From Crambe crambe (lineage: Eukaryota; Porifera; Demospongiae; Poecilosclerida; Crambeidae), in assembly GCA_963924555.1 (NCBI GenBank), contig OZ004587.1:930001-994000 (forward strand): a stretch of 64,000 nt of DNA. The letters run 5' to 3'. The notes under the pieces were generated by a model. The model saw only the letters and a list, made by a program, of their open reading frames with translations. It had not been told where the DNA came from and ran no database searches. Of this stretch, positions 56,169 to 61,966 are shown piece after piece (position 1 is the stretch's first letter; each line of letters begins with the position of its first letter). The translations under genes were made by a program, and so were the position numbers.

Positions 56169-58172
56169 ACACTTGAGTGGGAATACACACAGCTATTGAA
56201 AATGTCAATTAAGTGCTAAGTGAGTAAAACAGCAGCTAACAGGTCTTAAATGTAACCAAAGAGACTGAATAACTCCAAATAAAGCACACTATATTCAGTG
56301 CATCACTGGGCCTTAGGCAGAGATCCTATACAACAAATAATCACAACCATGGCACAAAAAGCAGTAATGCTAGCCTTAATGACTTGAGAAGGAATCACAA
56401 TCTTCCACTGCTCAGGCCTAAACAGTTGCCACGCCAACTTAATCTATAATTAAAGTGTTTTGCAGTTGGATTCCAAGACTAAATAAAGTGAAGAGTGTTT
56501 AGTCTCTCGTTACCAACACACTCAAAGCTAACTTAGCGCAACCTCACATCACCATACAAGGCAATTCCTTAATGTATACCATTCCAATTGTCTTAACTAC
56601 ATGTTGACATTGGCATAGTGATTAATGAGTCATGTATGATACGTTCACCTGGCACCTTCATCATTCACTACAACTTTCTCATTTCTTAACCAAATTTCTA
56701 GTTTATTGCATCAACAGAGAGCCGATTATCCACTCTCTCTGCTGGGTCAGTTTTAGCACATGATCAAGGTGCAAGGTGAATGCTAATAGACTTTAACTCT
56801 GTTCTACTTTATTTACATTCAAAAGACTAGGAATGCCTCGGCACGACTTCAATGCAACCTTTATCATTATTAAACTTTCTAAATAATGCACACTGAACAA
56901 CATGGCTTATTGTAGTAAGGTTAGTATTTACACAGTTAGTATTCTTGTTGCTTAATGCTTTCGAACTGCCGTTTTGAATGGTTATTCTCACGCATAGCTT
57001 GATTGAAGTATGTGTACTGGATTCTCTCATTGTTTGGAAGCCTCCTACCTTCAAATCCCCTTACGTAATGGAGAATTCACAGGCCATCATTTTTAAGATC
57101 TTCCAATGCTAATTGACATGGGATGTGTTGTCTTGAACACCATACTCCACCCGACACACCCATAACTATAAACTGAGCATGTGCAGTAAGCGTTACCATG
57201 GACACATCACATCTGCCACTTATTGTTTTCCATCCCCCTCCTACAAAGGCCATTCCTTAGACTAAATTGTTAACACCTCATGTGCATGCATCTCCAATGG
57301 GTTACATAATACACAGATCATCCCCTCTTGTTGCTAACTCAAATCCTAGATGTGCATGCATACATACACAAAGCAAGTTGTATCACATGTCAACTGACAT
57401 TTGATGACATAACACTGAATTTGCACTGATTTCAAACACCTGCTTCTATTGTAATAGTGTCAGACCCAAACTGTCCTTCTGTCAGACATACTGCTATAAT
57501 TACCAATATCAATGTAACATTCGGTTGAATGGATCAGTGTTCACTACTCTAAGCCATTGTACAAAAGTGAAAACAGGTCGGTATTTTGACCAATGACTTC
57601 TCATGTGATACCACATTAGGTAGATATGGGACGTACATAATTAGGTAAACATGGTAATATGGTAATATGGTGGACTTACGCTGTCCCTGAGCAGCATCAG
57701 GTACTCTTTCTCGAATGAGTCGGCAGGCGTCATACACAATCATAGACTCCTCAAACTATCACAACATAAACATCCCATAATAATCCAATGTCATATCTAC
57801 ACCTAAAGTCTTTCACTTCTAAGTCTGGCACTCAAATTCCTAATTGACTCAAAGTTTATGTAGAACTTTTACCTAATTTGAATGCCAAGAGAGATATGGT
57901 GGGGTGTGGAACACTTGAGAATTTGAAAATTAAAAAAGATTCACACTAATTTTTCGCAAAAAATCACAATAAATTCACCCTCCAAATATTCCACCTCTTG
58001 ATGATGAGAGGTACTGTACATCAGTCATTAAAGTGATGATAAATTTAATAGCTGTCTACTGTATAGGGAGTAGATATTGAGGGGGTTCCTGTTATTATTA
58101 AGATACACCCACCTGCATCGTCTTAACATTGTTGCTCTTGACGATGTTGATCTTTAGAGAAATGGTGGCCAT
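19425..58172 (-). CDS. tln: Talin, complete coding sequence, 42 exons
   Basis: Talin binds integrin beta tails and links them to actin and vinculin at adhesion sites. Coding exons, 5' to 3': 58172-58113, 57755-57680, 54075-53978, 53576-53447, 52960-52823, 51683-51541, 51296-51000, 50740-50585, 50475-50297, 50155-50001, 48647-48490, 48040-47880, 47682-47529, 47463-47197, 46981-46787, 46663-46471, 46167-46026, 45837-45703, 44980-44827, 44341-44107, 28664-28551, 27897-27761, 27377-27168, 26263-25829, 25425-25336, 25041-24829, 24655-24440, 24117-23662, 23580-23361, 23153-22989, 22933-22530, 22467-22310, 22143-21945, 21789-21664, 21589-21407, 21314-21154, 21026-20857, 20797-20679, 20615-20433, 20286-20104, 19784-19686, 19556-19425. 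They sum to 7599 nt, 2532 aa, close to human talin-1 (2541 aa). Every junction is GT..AG with matching phase. No domain is missing. Confidence 0.95.
22310..28664 (-). CDS. tln: Talin exons 21-32: central rod
   Basis: Residues about 1076-2014. Exon 21 resumes with LLPLPGESVETSALELGATS exactly where exon 20 left off in family order, confirming the long intron. Later markers are SQALNQVVNCLPGQIEFDHA, ISVSSSKLLLAAKALSADPN, AAAARSVTDAINSLINLCSS, AAYLVGIADSSSTAATPGLV, VIAKHTSVLCNACKVASSKT, QLLASHTRAVTDAIKSLILA, AIGAASKTSSSQIQSNLLEQ and LVYASKDAGGNPKSTAAHDK. All occur in talin order without gaps. Several exons (24, 28, 31) exceed 400 nt while most introns are 100-500 bp. Confidence 0.94.
25508..25530. 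repeat. Poly-G run followed by poly-A
   Basis: A run of about 22 G residues is followed within 15 bases by A-rich sequence in a talin intron. Its exact length is likely unreliable in any assembly. Confidence 0.85.
27486..27678. repeat. Foldback MITE in a talin intron
   Basis: GCATTCACCTTGCCCCTTGA continues as TCATTCACTATAACTGCTA and is mirrored at the right end (27610-27678), giving a stem of about 65 bp. A diverged relative with the same CTTGCACC/GGTGAATG ends lies at 56640-56785 in another talin intron. Imperfect direct copies of GTGTGTATCTG..AAAT flank it (27451 and 27702). Confidence 0.7.
28986..29631 (+). CDS. Small Ig-domain surface protein, nested in talin intron
   Basis: Two exons, 28986-29088 and 29225-29631, with a GTACTG donor, a CTACAG acceptor and matching phase give 169 aa. 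Exon 1 encodes MANKRFELSN and a hydrophobic stretch ISYLLIVVVILQGTTV, a likely signal peptide. Exon 2 encodes one immunoglobulin-like domain with the Cys...Trp...Cys pattern: CSEGDRVDIQC, GIIWRINGED, LNFTCSQQFHHVILACRS. Several N-glycosylation sequons are present. It ends in a hydrophobic tail (FPLLIVALLTSLFV) followed by NQCKLSI and stop, consistent with a membrane or GPI anchor. Sponges have many such short Ig receptors; ligand unknown. The gene runs opposite to talin. Confidence 0.65.
31352..33287. mobile_element. 1.94 kb DNA transposon with 15-bp TIRs and TTA duplication
   Basis: The termini are TAGTCAGGTCAATTT at 31352 and its exact complement ending at 33287. TTA flanks both sides (31349-31351 and 33288-33290), whereas the paralogous empty site in copy 2 (near 35490) has one TTA between the same flanks. 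This proves the boundaries and a 3-bp target duplication. TTA/TWA duplications occur in PIF/Harbinger-type elements and 3-bp duplications also in others; the TIR is not diagnostic to me, so the superfamily is open. Confidence 0.9.
31600..33046 (+). pseudogene. Transposon-borne Cys-rich protein gene, broken
   Basis: Plus-strand frames inside the element encode ADWKCCVICGGEEDLKCPAD near 31640-31700 and a helical basic part ending KLEKVRVIAKRSVEVEN. An open 115-codon segment follows (32017-32364; MATELQDTALLARICGDDLI, then AKYHYNCLSKHKNRYRSAQE). The end has a Cys-rich motif LKCGCQAHPLCSRKCKCKDA continuing GLSCTALCNCSGNC. The tail resembles the CxC repeats of Tesmin/TSO1-like CXC domains as seen in multicopy invertebrate proteins. 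Stops (for example at 31833) and frameshifts disrupt it. No DDE triad is recognisable, so it may be a non-autonomous or internally deleted copy. Confidence 0.55.
33450..33595. repeat. Foldback hairpin upstream of TRIM copy 1
   Basis: CCAAATTTTACATAGCTTCC followed by TTT is mirrored after a short loop by AAAGGAAGCTATGTAAATTT and TGG (33481-33552). The pairing extends outward more loosely (CATTGCAGTGATCTTGCAA against TTGCAAGACCACTGGAAT). It has a MITE-like structure. Confidence 0.6.
33600..34187. other. Spacer between TRIM copies 1 and 2
   Basis: No gene recognised. Includes the presumed 3' flank of TRIM copy 2. Confidence 0.35.
34188..35990 (-). CDS. TRIM-NHL copy 2, B-box to NHL, no RING
   Basis: A single-exon frame of 600 aa starts from a true ATG (MAVYSPSVGKPFQK). 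The B-box zinc finger is at residues 23-57 (CPEHKSREVNSLCETCEKMM, then CAEC and H-x-H ligands). A coiled coil spans about 60-190, a filamin/ABP280-type Ig repeat about 225-335 (YVPLVKGRHQLHVRVEDEHI, then KGSPFNVAV), and NHL beta-propeller repeats about 340-600 (IYVADTGNHRIQVF, VVYVCDSGNNCLYMF). TRIM-NHL proteins bind RNA or protein partners through the propeller, and RING members are E3 ligases. The RING that begins copy 3 is absent here; only about 22 residues precede the B-box. Sequence upstream of 35990 shows no RING in any frame. It may be a dominant-negative or scaffold form, or may use an unrecognised upstream exon. Confidence 0.85.
   Translation of the reverse strand: MAVYSPSVGKPFQKLSPQSVGLCPEHKSREVNSLCETCEKMMCAECINQQHLEIGHTVKTIQDFKESLMESLKPVEDYHTTLAEALKELAKRSNDINHQQKAIEKEINIIFSHVIDSINSRKLIIMEELNDIVEKKQNKLSYQRKRILTLQEKLNDCVKFSRESVKVPNNQDIFRAKRDTNDITGQFLPPLLLEPSEEAKIKFFSRFCEVENVIEQFGHVYSYDVSPENCNVSGLGLEVGTVGKKSSFLLQAIDSRKNLCNEMVRSLESELVSDITDNTIQCSVERRAESLQNFYEISYVPLVKGRHQLHVRVEDEHIKGSPFNVAVNMPSVESIRAPISMVGNLKSPSAVALNSKGRIIICEEKEPCISLYYLSGDRYNSFDIEGTDGIPRGLVTTMDKQECIFVLDGGTNCILKYSQGGRLLAALNMHENNTSQINSLAINPESSSLYVTDQQKHCIHIISCNDFAIFGCFGKRGSGRGEFRCPSGVSCDNMGNIYVADTGNHRIQVFTLNGQFLRKFGKEGKMKGQLKVPTGIVVVDNYVYISECGLHPRVSVFTCDGQFVHCFGDDGVLCQPRGLTVDSSGVVYVCDSGNNCLYMF
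35991..36955. other. Spacer upstream of TRIM copy 2
   Basis: No coding frame recognised. It presumably includes the promoter and 5' UTR of copy 2, but I see no defining motif. Confidence 0.35.
36956..37696. mobile_element. TIR element, AGATTGTATAGACTAC..GGATTGGAAA ends
   Basis: A terminal inverted repeat of 33 bp (AGATTGTATAGACTAC then A/G, then TAACCGGGATTGGAAA) begins at 36956 and is repeated in complement ending at 37696. The interior (about 675 bp) has only short frames. The GGATTGGAAA core links it to the element at 17003-17873. It lies between TRIM copies 2 and 3. Confidence 0.65.
37697..38019. other. 3' flank of TRIM copy 3, with GC-rich palindrome
   Basis: It contains an inverted repeat around GGTTAATAATTATTTTATAG / AACCGCGCGC and CGAATTATAAGCACGAGG-type complements (37745-37860). 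No gene recognised. Confidence 0.4.
38020..40212 (-). CDS. TRIM-NHL copy 3, complete RING-B-box-coiled coil-filamin-NHL
   Basis: From the ATG at 40212 (MAANPSRRNSSSDARKK) the single exon encodes 730 aa. The frame stays open 39 codons further upstream but that extension is hydrophobic and unlike a TRIM start. The RING is at about 24-70 (CTICFKLYSEPKILQCFHVF, C-x2-C, CPMCRQ), the B-box2 about 146-178 (CPEHKLRKVEVLCETCDKLI), the coiled coil about 180-310, the filamin repeat about 351-461 and six NHL repeats about 466-730 (IYVADKGNHRIQVFSPDGQF, YVAEQDNHRISVF). A Ser/Arg-rich insert lies between RING and B-box (RSASYSAKRGS). This is the domain order of the TRIM2/3/71 class; an E3 ubiquitin ligase activity is expected from the intact RING cysteines and histidine. 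It is nested in the talin intron in the same orientation. Confidence 0.92.
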   Translation of the reverse strand: MAANPSRRNSSSDARKKLEDQLTCTICFKLYSEPKILQCFHVFCMECIELLLAKRKKSQQEECALSCPMCRQLTPIPAKGAAGLQSAFHIYHLFDIHEDLMEAERERSASHGSRREYVARSHNGHRGRSASYSAKRGSLILPQVSCPEHKLRKVEVLCETCDKLICTECSYNQEHHDHERKILKEAAEERKKELIDSIKPVEDYCTVLTGAIKEVAKTSDEIKICQNEVENEIDTTFGLIIDYVKARKIALVEELKHISERKRNVLAVQKDGMEVLLEKVNNCIQFIHGSVQIPNEEDIFQLKKEAMKKIGDLTNQFLPQSSLVPSEEAKIKFSGRLDEIEDIIVKNFGEVYSFDVCPEKCSSNGLGLTFGTAGEKSSFIVKAATSRGDLCKEEIHSIECEVVSEITDSTIFGNIEKRTENLISLYEISYVPLVKGRHQLHVKIEGEHIKRSPFTVSVNSPFESIGAPISTIKDLKCPLAVALTGDGKVVVAEEKEPYISIFHPSGDKSGSFKIEGSEAVAPRGVIVDKFANIFVLDAGLYRLLKYSKDGQLLATLNLQDDVALQLNFPIGLAIDPKSSNLFVADFKKHRIYTINSDLTVSGHFGEKGSGKGQLWYPSSVACDNIGNIYVADKGNHRIQVFSPDGQFLKKFGREGNRKGQLKSPSGVCVANSYVYVAEQDNHRISVFTRNGQILHCFGDEELFLQPQGLAVDQSEVVYVCDSEKNCLQLF
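40330..40759. other. Spacer between TRIM copies 3 and 4
   Basis: No feature recognised beyond presumed promoter of copy 3 and 3' UTR of copy 4. Confidence 0.35.
40760..42903 (-). pseudogene. TRIM-NHL copy 4, frameshifted after the RING
   Basis: From the ATG at 42903 (MSKECDKPRDQGQGEAL) the frame encodes a RING (CVICFQLYTEPKVLACHHVF, CRGC, CSTCRQ). It should then run into the B-box, as in copy 3 where GLQSAFHI follows the RING. Instead the continuation (LQSAFHINQLFEVRKKL) lies one frame away, with the break at about 42660-42666. The second frame is open to 40760 and encodes the B-box (CTRHRNEEKKLFCKTCRELI), coiled coil, filamin repeat (YQPTIKGVHSLHIKIDGQHI) and NHL repeats (VYVADRENHRVQVF) ending MNNSLLLF. 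There is no splice signal to bridge it and copy 3 has no intron here. It is either a young pseudogene or a one-base sequence error; in the latter case the gene is intact. Confidence 0.8.
43085..43500. repeat. Tandem repeat of about 170 bp near TRIM copy 4
   Basis: Diverged copies repeat TTTGGATTGGATACC, AGTAAGACTCTGAATAGTA, ACAGTCGTGCAGT and TTCATTTATCTGGTCA..TTCAGCCTTTGCTACTCAATG. About 2.5 copies lie within roughly 160-740 bases upstream of the copy 4 start. Confidence 0.65.
44107..46981 (-). CDS. tln: Talin exons 15-20: rod, R2-R5 region
   Basis: Residues about 725-1075. Markers in order are QEQLIESCKVVAAAVEKIVL, LGAAATAVTEALNSLIDQIR, GDQYDAAVDAILSATERLFS, SMGNAQEMVRQAKILAEATS, LLDAAKSLADATSKMVEAAK, KKKAIKKLQIAAKQSAAVAT, HCKAVAEQISALVQAVRSSM and KMVAAAKAAVPTVGDQAAAL. 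The helical alanine-rich heptad pattern is typical of vinculin-binding rod bundles. Exon 20 ends in phase 1 at a GTAAAG donor that opens the 15.4 kb intron. Confidence 0.93.
45060..45400. repeat. Tandem repeat of about 105 bp split by a (TA)n tract
   Basis: Three diverged copies share AATATTTTTGG, GTGGGTGTGGCCCATGC, GGGGCATGGTCTTAC and ATTTTTTCATG. A TATA run (45258-45293) interrupts the third. Located between talin exons 18 and 19. Confidence 0.65.
46709..46765. repeat. (AG)n microsatellite
   Basis: A pure AG run between talin exons 15 and 16; repetitive Arg-Glu or Leu-Ser frames across it are artefacts. Confidence 0.9.
47197..50155 (-). CDS. tln: Talin exons 10-14: neck linker and first rod helices
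   Basis: Residues about 427-724. Exon 10 encodes a low-conservation linker rich in Gly, Glu and His (RGRHGYGEEEGLTQMGAPHH) that replaces the calpain-sensitive neck of vertebrate talin. Exons 11-14 encode rod bundles R1-R2 start: EAQRALQGNINDGLQTSQAI, LTGGDPTETNYTAVGSSVTT, TNLTELAKAVRLLAALSPTT and VIVAAKQTALATQGLIACTK, all aligned in order with the talin rod. The intron between exons 10 and 11 carries a 632-bp DNA transposon and a GA-rich minisatellite. Confidence 0.93.
48660..48935. repeat. GGGGAAGGGGAGGGG minisatellite, G-rich plus strand
   Basis: About 270 bases of near-pure purine in units such as GGGAGGGGAAGGGAAGGGG and GGGGGAGAGGAAGAGG, with higher-order repetition (two large blocks of about 85 bases recur). 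The plus strand can form G-quadruplexes and the talin pre-mRNA (minus strand) carries the C/T-rich copy. It sits just upstream of talin exon 11. Confidence 0.85.
48972..49621. mobile_element. 632-bp MULE-like element with perfect 9-bp TSD
   Basis: The element proper (48981-49612) has a TIR of about 70 bp: TAGCCTCGTACCCAGGCCCG, CTTTTTT, then GCGGGGCGGTGGAAAAGCGA, AGGGCCTGGTATAAGTTGCA. It is mirrored at the right end. ACACAAGCA occurs immediately before (48972-48980) and after (49613-49621), a perfect 9-bp target-site duplication. Mutator-like elements have 8-11 bp duplications and long TIRs, so this is probably a non-autonomous MULE. It lies inside a talin intron. The arms carry TGCATGCGCATGC palindromes. 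The minus-strand frame 49169-49576 inside is probably not a gene. Confidence 0.85.
50297..51296 (-). CDS. tln: Talin exons 7-9: FERM F2 and F3 (PTB)
   Basis: Residues 216 to about 426. F2 spans exon 7: ALQCQIQYGNHNEAKHKPGF then FLPREYTKIKG and YGVTFFLVK. F3 spans exons 8-9: KLVPRLLGITRESIMRVDEN, then VRRWAASPNSFTLDFGDYSE, then YSVQTTEGETISQLIAGYID followed by a QKKKP lysine cluster. The integrin-contacting Arg-Trp pair (human R358/W359) and the NKLVPRLL loop near human L325 are conserved, so integrin activation chemistry appears intact. The phosphotyrosine-binding-like fold is established for the family. Confidence 0.95.
51305..51490. repeat. GGGAGAGG/AAAAGGGG purine-rich intronic repeat
   Basis: Diffuse repeats of GGAGAGGGACAGGGGACGAA and AAGGGGTG lie between talin exons 6 and 7. 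Low complexity. Confidence 0.6.
51541..58172 (-). CDS. tln: Talin exons 1-6: FERM F0 and F1
   Basis: Residues 1 to about 215. The start MATISLKINIVKSNNVKTMQ aligns with the talin F0 opening (SLKIxI...VKTMQ), and an in-frame ATG at 58172 fixes the start. Next come YDACRLIRERVPDAAQGQ, the GLFKPDEDPTKGRWLEQGRT block and EYRKKLRPLRVRTLDSSIKT, which begins F1. Exon 5 encodes the F1 loop, acidic and Ser-rich then basic, ending KKLDTLKKKLHTDDE. Exon 6 has LREQGIEETSMLTLRKKFFF and SDQNVDRNDPVQLNLLFVQ. Intron 2, about 3.6 kb (54076-57679), is the longest intron after the nested-gene intron and holds tandem repeats. Confidence 0.95.
53085..53370. repeat. Tandem repeat, AATGCAGGGGTTCTCCCCTC units
   Basis: Four copies at intervals of roughly 75-110 bases share GCTATTAGGTA, AATGCAGGGGTTCTCCCCTC and ATGACCTCATTACCTA. 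GGGGTTCTCCCC is itself a hairpin. Located between talin exons 4 and 5. Confidence 0.7.
54239..54690. repeat. 149-bp tandem repeat, three near-identical copies
   Basis: Units begin GTCATAAATGTATGTAACAT and end TTATTTAAAACAATAGTAGT at about 54239, 54388 and 54537. The last two copies are almost identical and the first differs by a few bases. It lies in talin intron 2, adjacent to exon 3. Confidence 0.85.
55020..56100. other. Talin intron 2 interior, no gene
   Basis: Repeated phrases such as AGGGAGGTCAAAATAGG and ACAGGGAAGTGGTCTCAA (55290-55440) look like a diverged interspersed repeat. No coding or RNA gene seen. Confidence 0.45.
56105..56165. repeat. (GA)n microsatellite
   Basis: A pure GA run of about 60 bases in talin intron 2. 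Confidence 0.9.
56640..56785. repeat. Diverged relative of the 27486 foldback MITE
   Basis: GTTCACCTGGCACCTTCATC..CACTACAACTTTCTCATTTC and the inverted right end CATGATCAAGGTGCAAGGTG match the ends and inner CAGAGAGCCGATTATCCACT region of the element at 27486-27678. Confidence 0.6.
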
Positions 58173-58268
58173 CTTGTCCACTTGCTCCTCACACACTTGA
58201 AACCAGCAAGAAGACAACCAATCACTTCACACCACTAACTGCAAGACAGAGATATGTAAATATTAAAC

Positions 58269-58274
58269 AGAGAG

Positions 58275-58340
<66 letters not shown>
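58269..58340. repeat. (AG)n microsatellite next to talin exon 1
   Basis: An AG run of about 70 bases, with ACCAAGAGAG interruptions near the end, about 100 bases upstream of the talin ATG on the minus strand. Confidence 0.85.
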
Positions 58341-58342
<2 letters not shown>

Positions 58343-58489
58343 AAGAGAGACCAAGAGAGAGAGAGAGACCAAAAATTGTGCTGCCATGAACATGAGCCAA
58401 CGCTGATAGTTCCAAAAACATGTAATTACATATACCCTACACAATATTTTGAACTGCAACTTTACACAGGCTTGGTGTTAGGTTGGGAT

Positions 58490-58605
58490 TTTACAAGTTT
58501 GGTACTGGATTCTACACAGATTTGGTACTGAATTCTACACAGATTTGGTACTGAATTCTACACGGATTTGGGTACCAGATTTTACATTTCACACAGGTTT
58601 CAGAT
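58490..58605. repeat. 27-bp tandem repeat (GATTTGGTACTGAATTCTAC)
   Basis: Four copies of a unit ACACAGATTTGGTACTGAAT plus TCT, with the outer copies diverged. Confidence 0.75.
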
Positions 58606-59828
58606 AGAGATTATCACTAACTACTGCTAGCAAATTTCTTAATGCAATGCTTAAGTACTGACTTCTTTTCATGTCGATAAGGACAATTTGCTGCTCACCT
58701 AGCATGTAATCTGTTCGTGCTGCCCCACAATGATGGACATATTTAGACGATGCAACACAGTTGATAAGTACAATGCTACCCAATGTACGAGAGAAATCAG
58801 TACCTCCTAGAAGAGCAATGATTCATTGAAGAACGTACACTGTTAACTATACTAAACATATACTTTATTGATCATTTTGAGCTTAATCTGAGAATTCAAG
58901 CGTTGATTCATCATATATAGTCATACGAAAACGAACTGATGTTATCATCATTAAGAAAAAAAGGACGAAAACAACAACAAAAGACAAACTTTCATTGGAC
59001 AATAACAATATGCGCTCCAATTTGCTGCCGTGTATCCAACACAGAAGGAATAATTCCATTGTACGCTACCACAGACTTGGCACGGGCCACATCCAGACAA
59101 TTAAGGTTACAATGCTTCAGTTAGCTTCTCCCATGTACAGACACAGTTTGGAAATTGAACAGACCTTCCGCCGGTAGCACTCATGTTTGCATAGCTACAA
59201 GCCAAACTCAATTTATGTTCTGTGTTGAGGCTAAATTTAAAACCAGCATATGAACTCCAGTCAAATTAAAACATTTTTAAGGTCTGTAGATTTGAATACT
59301 AGAGTATTGGCTTACATAAAGACGGCTGCACAATTATACAGTATCATCTTACATAAAGATGAGGCTTCACCACTCCAGAAACAAAGGTTATATCTGAGCT
59401 TTGATGGCTCTTCTGAAAGGTTGGCTAGTACAGTAGGGATAGAATAAGGAGAGTGTGAGGGGTAACTTGTTCATGAACCTTTGAACCTTACCACAGCCAT
59501 TGCTACTCATCTTTTATTTTTTACATGTAGCTACAGGGCCTTACTTGACCAAAGGCTCTTGGTGCCCACCCCCGAGGTGATGCATATGATAGTGGTACAC
59601 ACAAAGGGCTAGCCCCCTTTTCTATTCCTGTTTATCACCACACAGAATCACTCAGGAGGCAAACCAAAGCCAGCAAAGAAGTGACCAGCTCAGTATCTGT
59701 ATGTACCAACATCACCATTCAACCAAAGGATATATCACATGTACATATGCCCCTATGCAAGAGCAGTCTGGCTACCAACAGGAAGAACTAGATCACCACC
59801 ATTTATAGAAAGCTACATAGATAGGCTT

Positions 59829-59829
59829 A

Positions 59830-59860
<31 letters not shown>
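59829..59860. repeat. (CCAG)n microsatellite
   Basis: About seven AGCC/CCAG tetranucleotides in a row in the talin 5' intron. Confidence 0.85.
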
Positions 59861-59861
<1 letters not shown>

Positions 59862-61559
59862 TGTATACAGTGATGCTATCTGCTAATGATCAATAGTTCT
59901 CAACCTCATCTGACCGGTAAAAATGGACATAAATGGGTACATATGTTAGTCCTATCTTCTCGATTCTTGACTGAATTTCACTTTCGAAATACTAGCAGAG
60001 AGCTGATCAACCACTCTCTTTGAAATTAGCTAAGAATTGAACACTTTAGTATAATCCTGATACGAATTTAAGTCCAGCCCAATAAATGTACTCTACCCTC
60101 CATACCAAGAGCATGACGTATGCAATGTACGTTATGTATGTAACATACAAAGGAGTTTTAAGTTCCCATAATGCTTGTGATATAATACATTCCATACATC
60201 GGCAGTGTCTTGCACTACCACCCACCCAAACTGCAGTATTTAGTTAGAGATACAGACGGTGAAACCCCATGATTGTGTGTGGCAGTGACCACCTCTGTCA
60301 GGTGTGGACAGACAGCAGTCCCATGTGCGGCATGCTAAGTGTCAGGAACATTAAGGAATTCGTGTCACACGTCCTGGGGCTGTACAACACTGAGGCTAAA
60401 TTTTTGGTGCTTCTTATCAAAAAAACAACAACACAAAGTTAAGATTTGATTTTCCTCCAGACATTTCGCCCAAATCTTCATCTGCCTACCAGGTAGTCAC
60501 CAAAGCACCCATTCTAATATGCCCACCTCCACCACCTATAGGCCATAGATCAGTCTTTAGAAAGTGTTTTGGTTTGTGTAGGCACAGTCAACTGCATATA
60601 CAGTCTTAGCTAACAAATGAACCCTTCTGGACCCACCCACAATCTTTGCTTCATACACACCCATCAAATCCACCCCCTATCAGTGTATCACCATACAGTA
60701 TCTCCTGATATAATCTCATTTTTCAGTGAAGTCCTCACAGCCTACTGCCTAAGAGGGATGGCCTCATTAGGCAGGTCTATGTGTCCATAATTTAGTGAGA
60801 CCAGAACCACCGGTTTTACTACAGAAGGAGGTGCTATGTACTATGTGCTCCACGAAACATTCAATGCTAAAATTTGTTTTGACAAATTACTCAAGCCAGC
60901 CAAGAAACAAGCTATAGATAAGATGCACCTATGCAGTTACAGTAAGTATGCATCTCAGACTTTGACACAACCACACAATAGCTAAGAGCCTTCAGATAAA
61001 ACTTCACTGGGTAAAATTATAATTAAATCACTTGGGAGTACGACCCAACATCAATCTTGATATCAAACCTAACACAAGCGTCCTTTGCACTTGACCATTT
61101 CCTAGCCCTGGTTTATTGACAAGTCTGACTACCCATATCAAAAATGGGACTACAAAATTAATGGCTAAGGCTTTATCCTTCCAACCAGTATGGCTTGTGC
61201 TAACTACAAGATAACACGATCTTTTTTGCTGTTCTGTCTACGGACTCTACCTTCCTATGCATTCCGTCAAGATGCCACCCCTTTCAAAATGCTCCATATA
61301 TAGCACAGCTGGCTGAGCCAAAACAAACAGAACTAACAAGTTAGCTCTCTTGCTACACAAAAAGTGGCACATAAAAAGTCGAACCCCTTGACCCTAGGCA
61401 GCTAGCTCACAAGTAAAATCGTAAAGAGGGTGGTTCCCACCCGAAGGCGCTTTTCAAACTTACTCCAAGCGCTAGCCAGTTACTACCTAGAGGACTCACC
61501 TAGATACTAGGCAGACGGAAAGGTAACTCTCCGGTCAGGTTTAGGTGAACAATTCTACA

Positions 61560-61807
61560 AAACAGAGCTGATACTCGCTTCGACAGCAGGCCACACACAA
61601 ACACGGTTGAAAAAAAATTAGGCCCAACCCAAGTGATTGCGCATGCGCAGATATATGGGTGGAGTTATGAGTATATTATGGGCGGGACCAATTTTTTTTT
61701 TCATGAACGAGTTGGAAGCAAAAGGTATCATTTTTAAAAAGGATTATATTTTCATAATGAAATAAAAGATTTTCTGATTTTCTGATGTAAAATTAATAGC
61801 ATAACTA
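61560..61807. promoter_or_regulatory. Probable bidirectional promoter, talin / METTL25-like gene
   Basis: The interval between the putative talin exon 1 (minus) and the ATG at 61808 (plus) contains a perfect NRF1-type palindrome TGCGCATGCGCA at 61638-61649. It also has GGGTGGAG, GGGCGGGACC (GC box) and a CCAAT sequence near 61680-61692. No canonical TATA box is placed for either gene. Divergent transcription from a shared short CpG-type promoter is inferred. Confidence 0.5.
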
Positions 61808-61966
61808 ATGACCACAAAAGATTTTTCTGGTGAAGAGGCTGCAGCCTATGGTGATTCTTCCCCCATGGAGACACTTTTGAATTTCATTGTGACTCATCGC
61901 TGGGTGTGGGATCTCCAAGTGACCCGATTCTTCTCAGAGGAATGGTGGACACATTTTCCACAGCAG
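61808..61966 (+). CDS. First coding exon of a METTL25/RRNAD1-like protein
   Basis: ATG at 61808 (with a stop in frame upstream) opens 53 codons: MTTKDFSGEEAAAYGDSSPM, ETLLNFIVTHRWVWDLQVTR, FFSEEWWTHFPQQ, then a GTATTA donor after CAGCAG in phase 0. The W..D..VTRFFSEEWW..FPQ pattern resembles the N-terminus of METTL25/RRNAD1-type methyltransferase-like proteins (TDFF....W...P..W). The catalytic part is not in the window; later exons presumably lie beyond 64000. The family call is tentative, the exon itself fairly secure. Confidence 0.5.

Larger units (their letters stand above)
58173..61500 (-). other. Talin 5' UTR intron and putative non-coding first exon
   Basis: The bases just upstream of the talin ATG (58173-58210) look like 5' UTR. 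At 61494-61499 the minus strand shows a strong donor (CTAG|GTGAGT) after CCGTCTGCCTAGTATCTAG, consistent with a non-coding exon 1 in about 61500-61600. The interval between is intronic with repeats. The short frames at 58939-59447 are not convincing. Exon 1 is an inference from the donor and the promoter-like flank. Confidence 0.4.
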
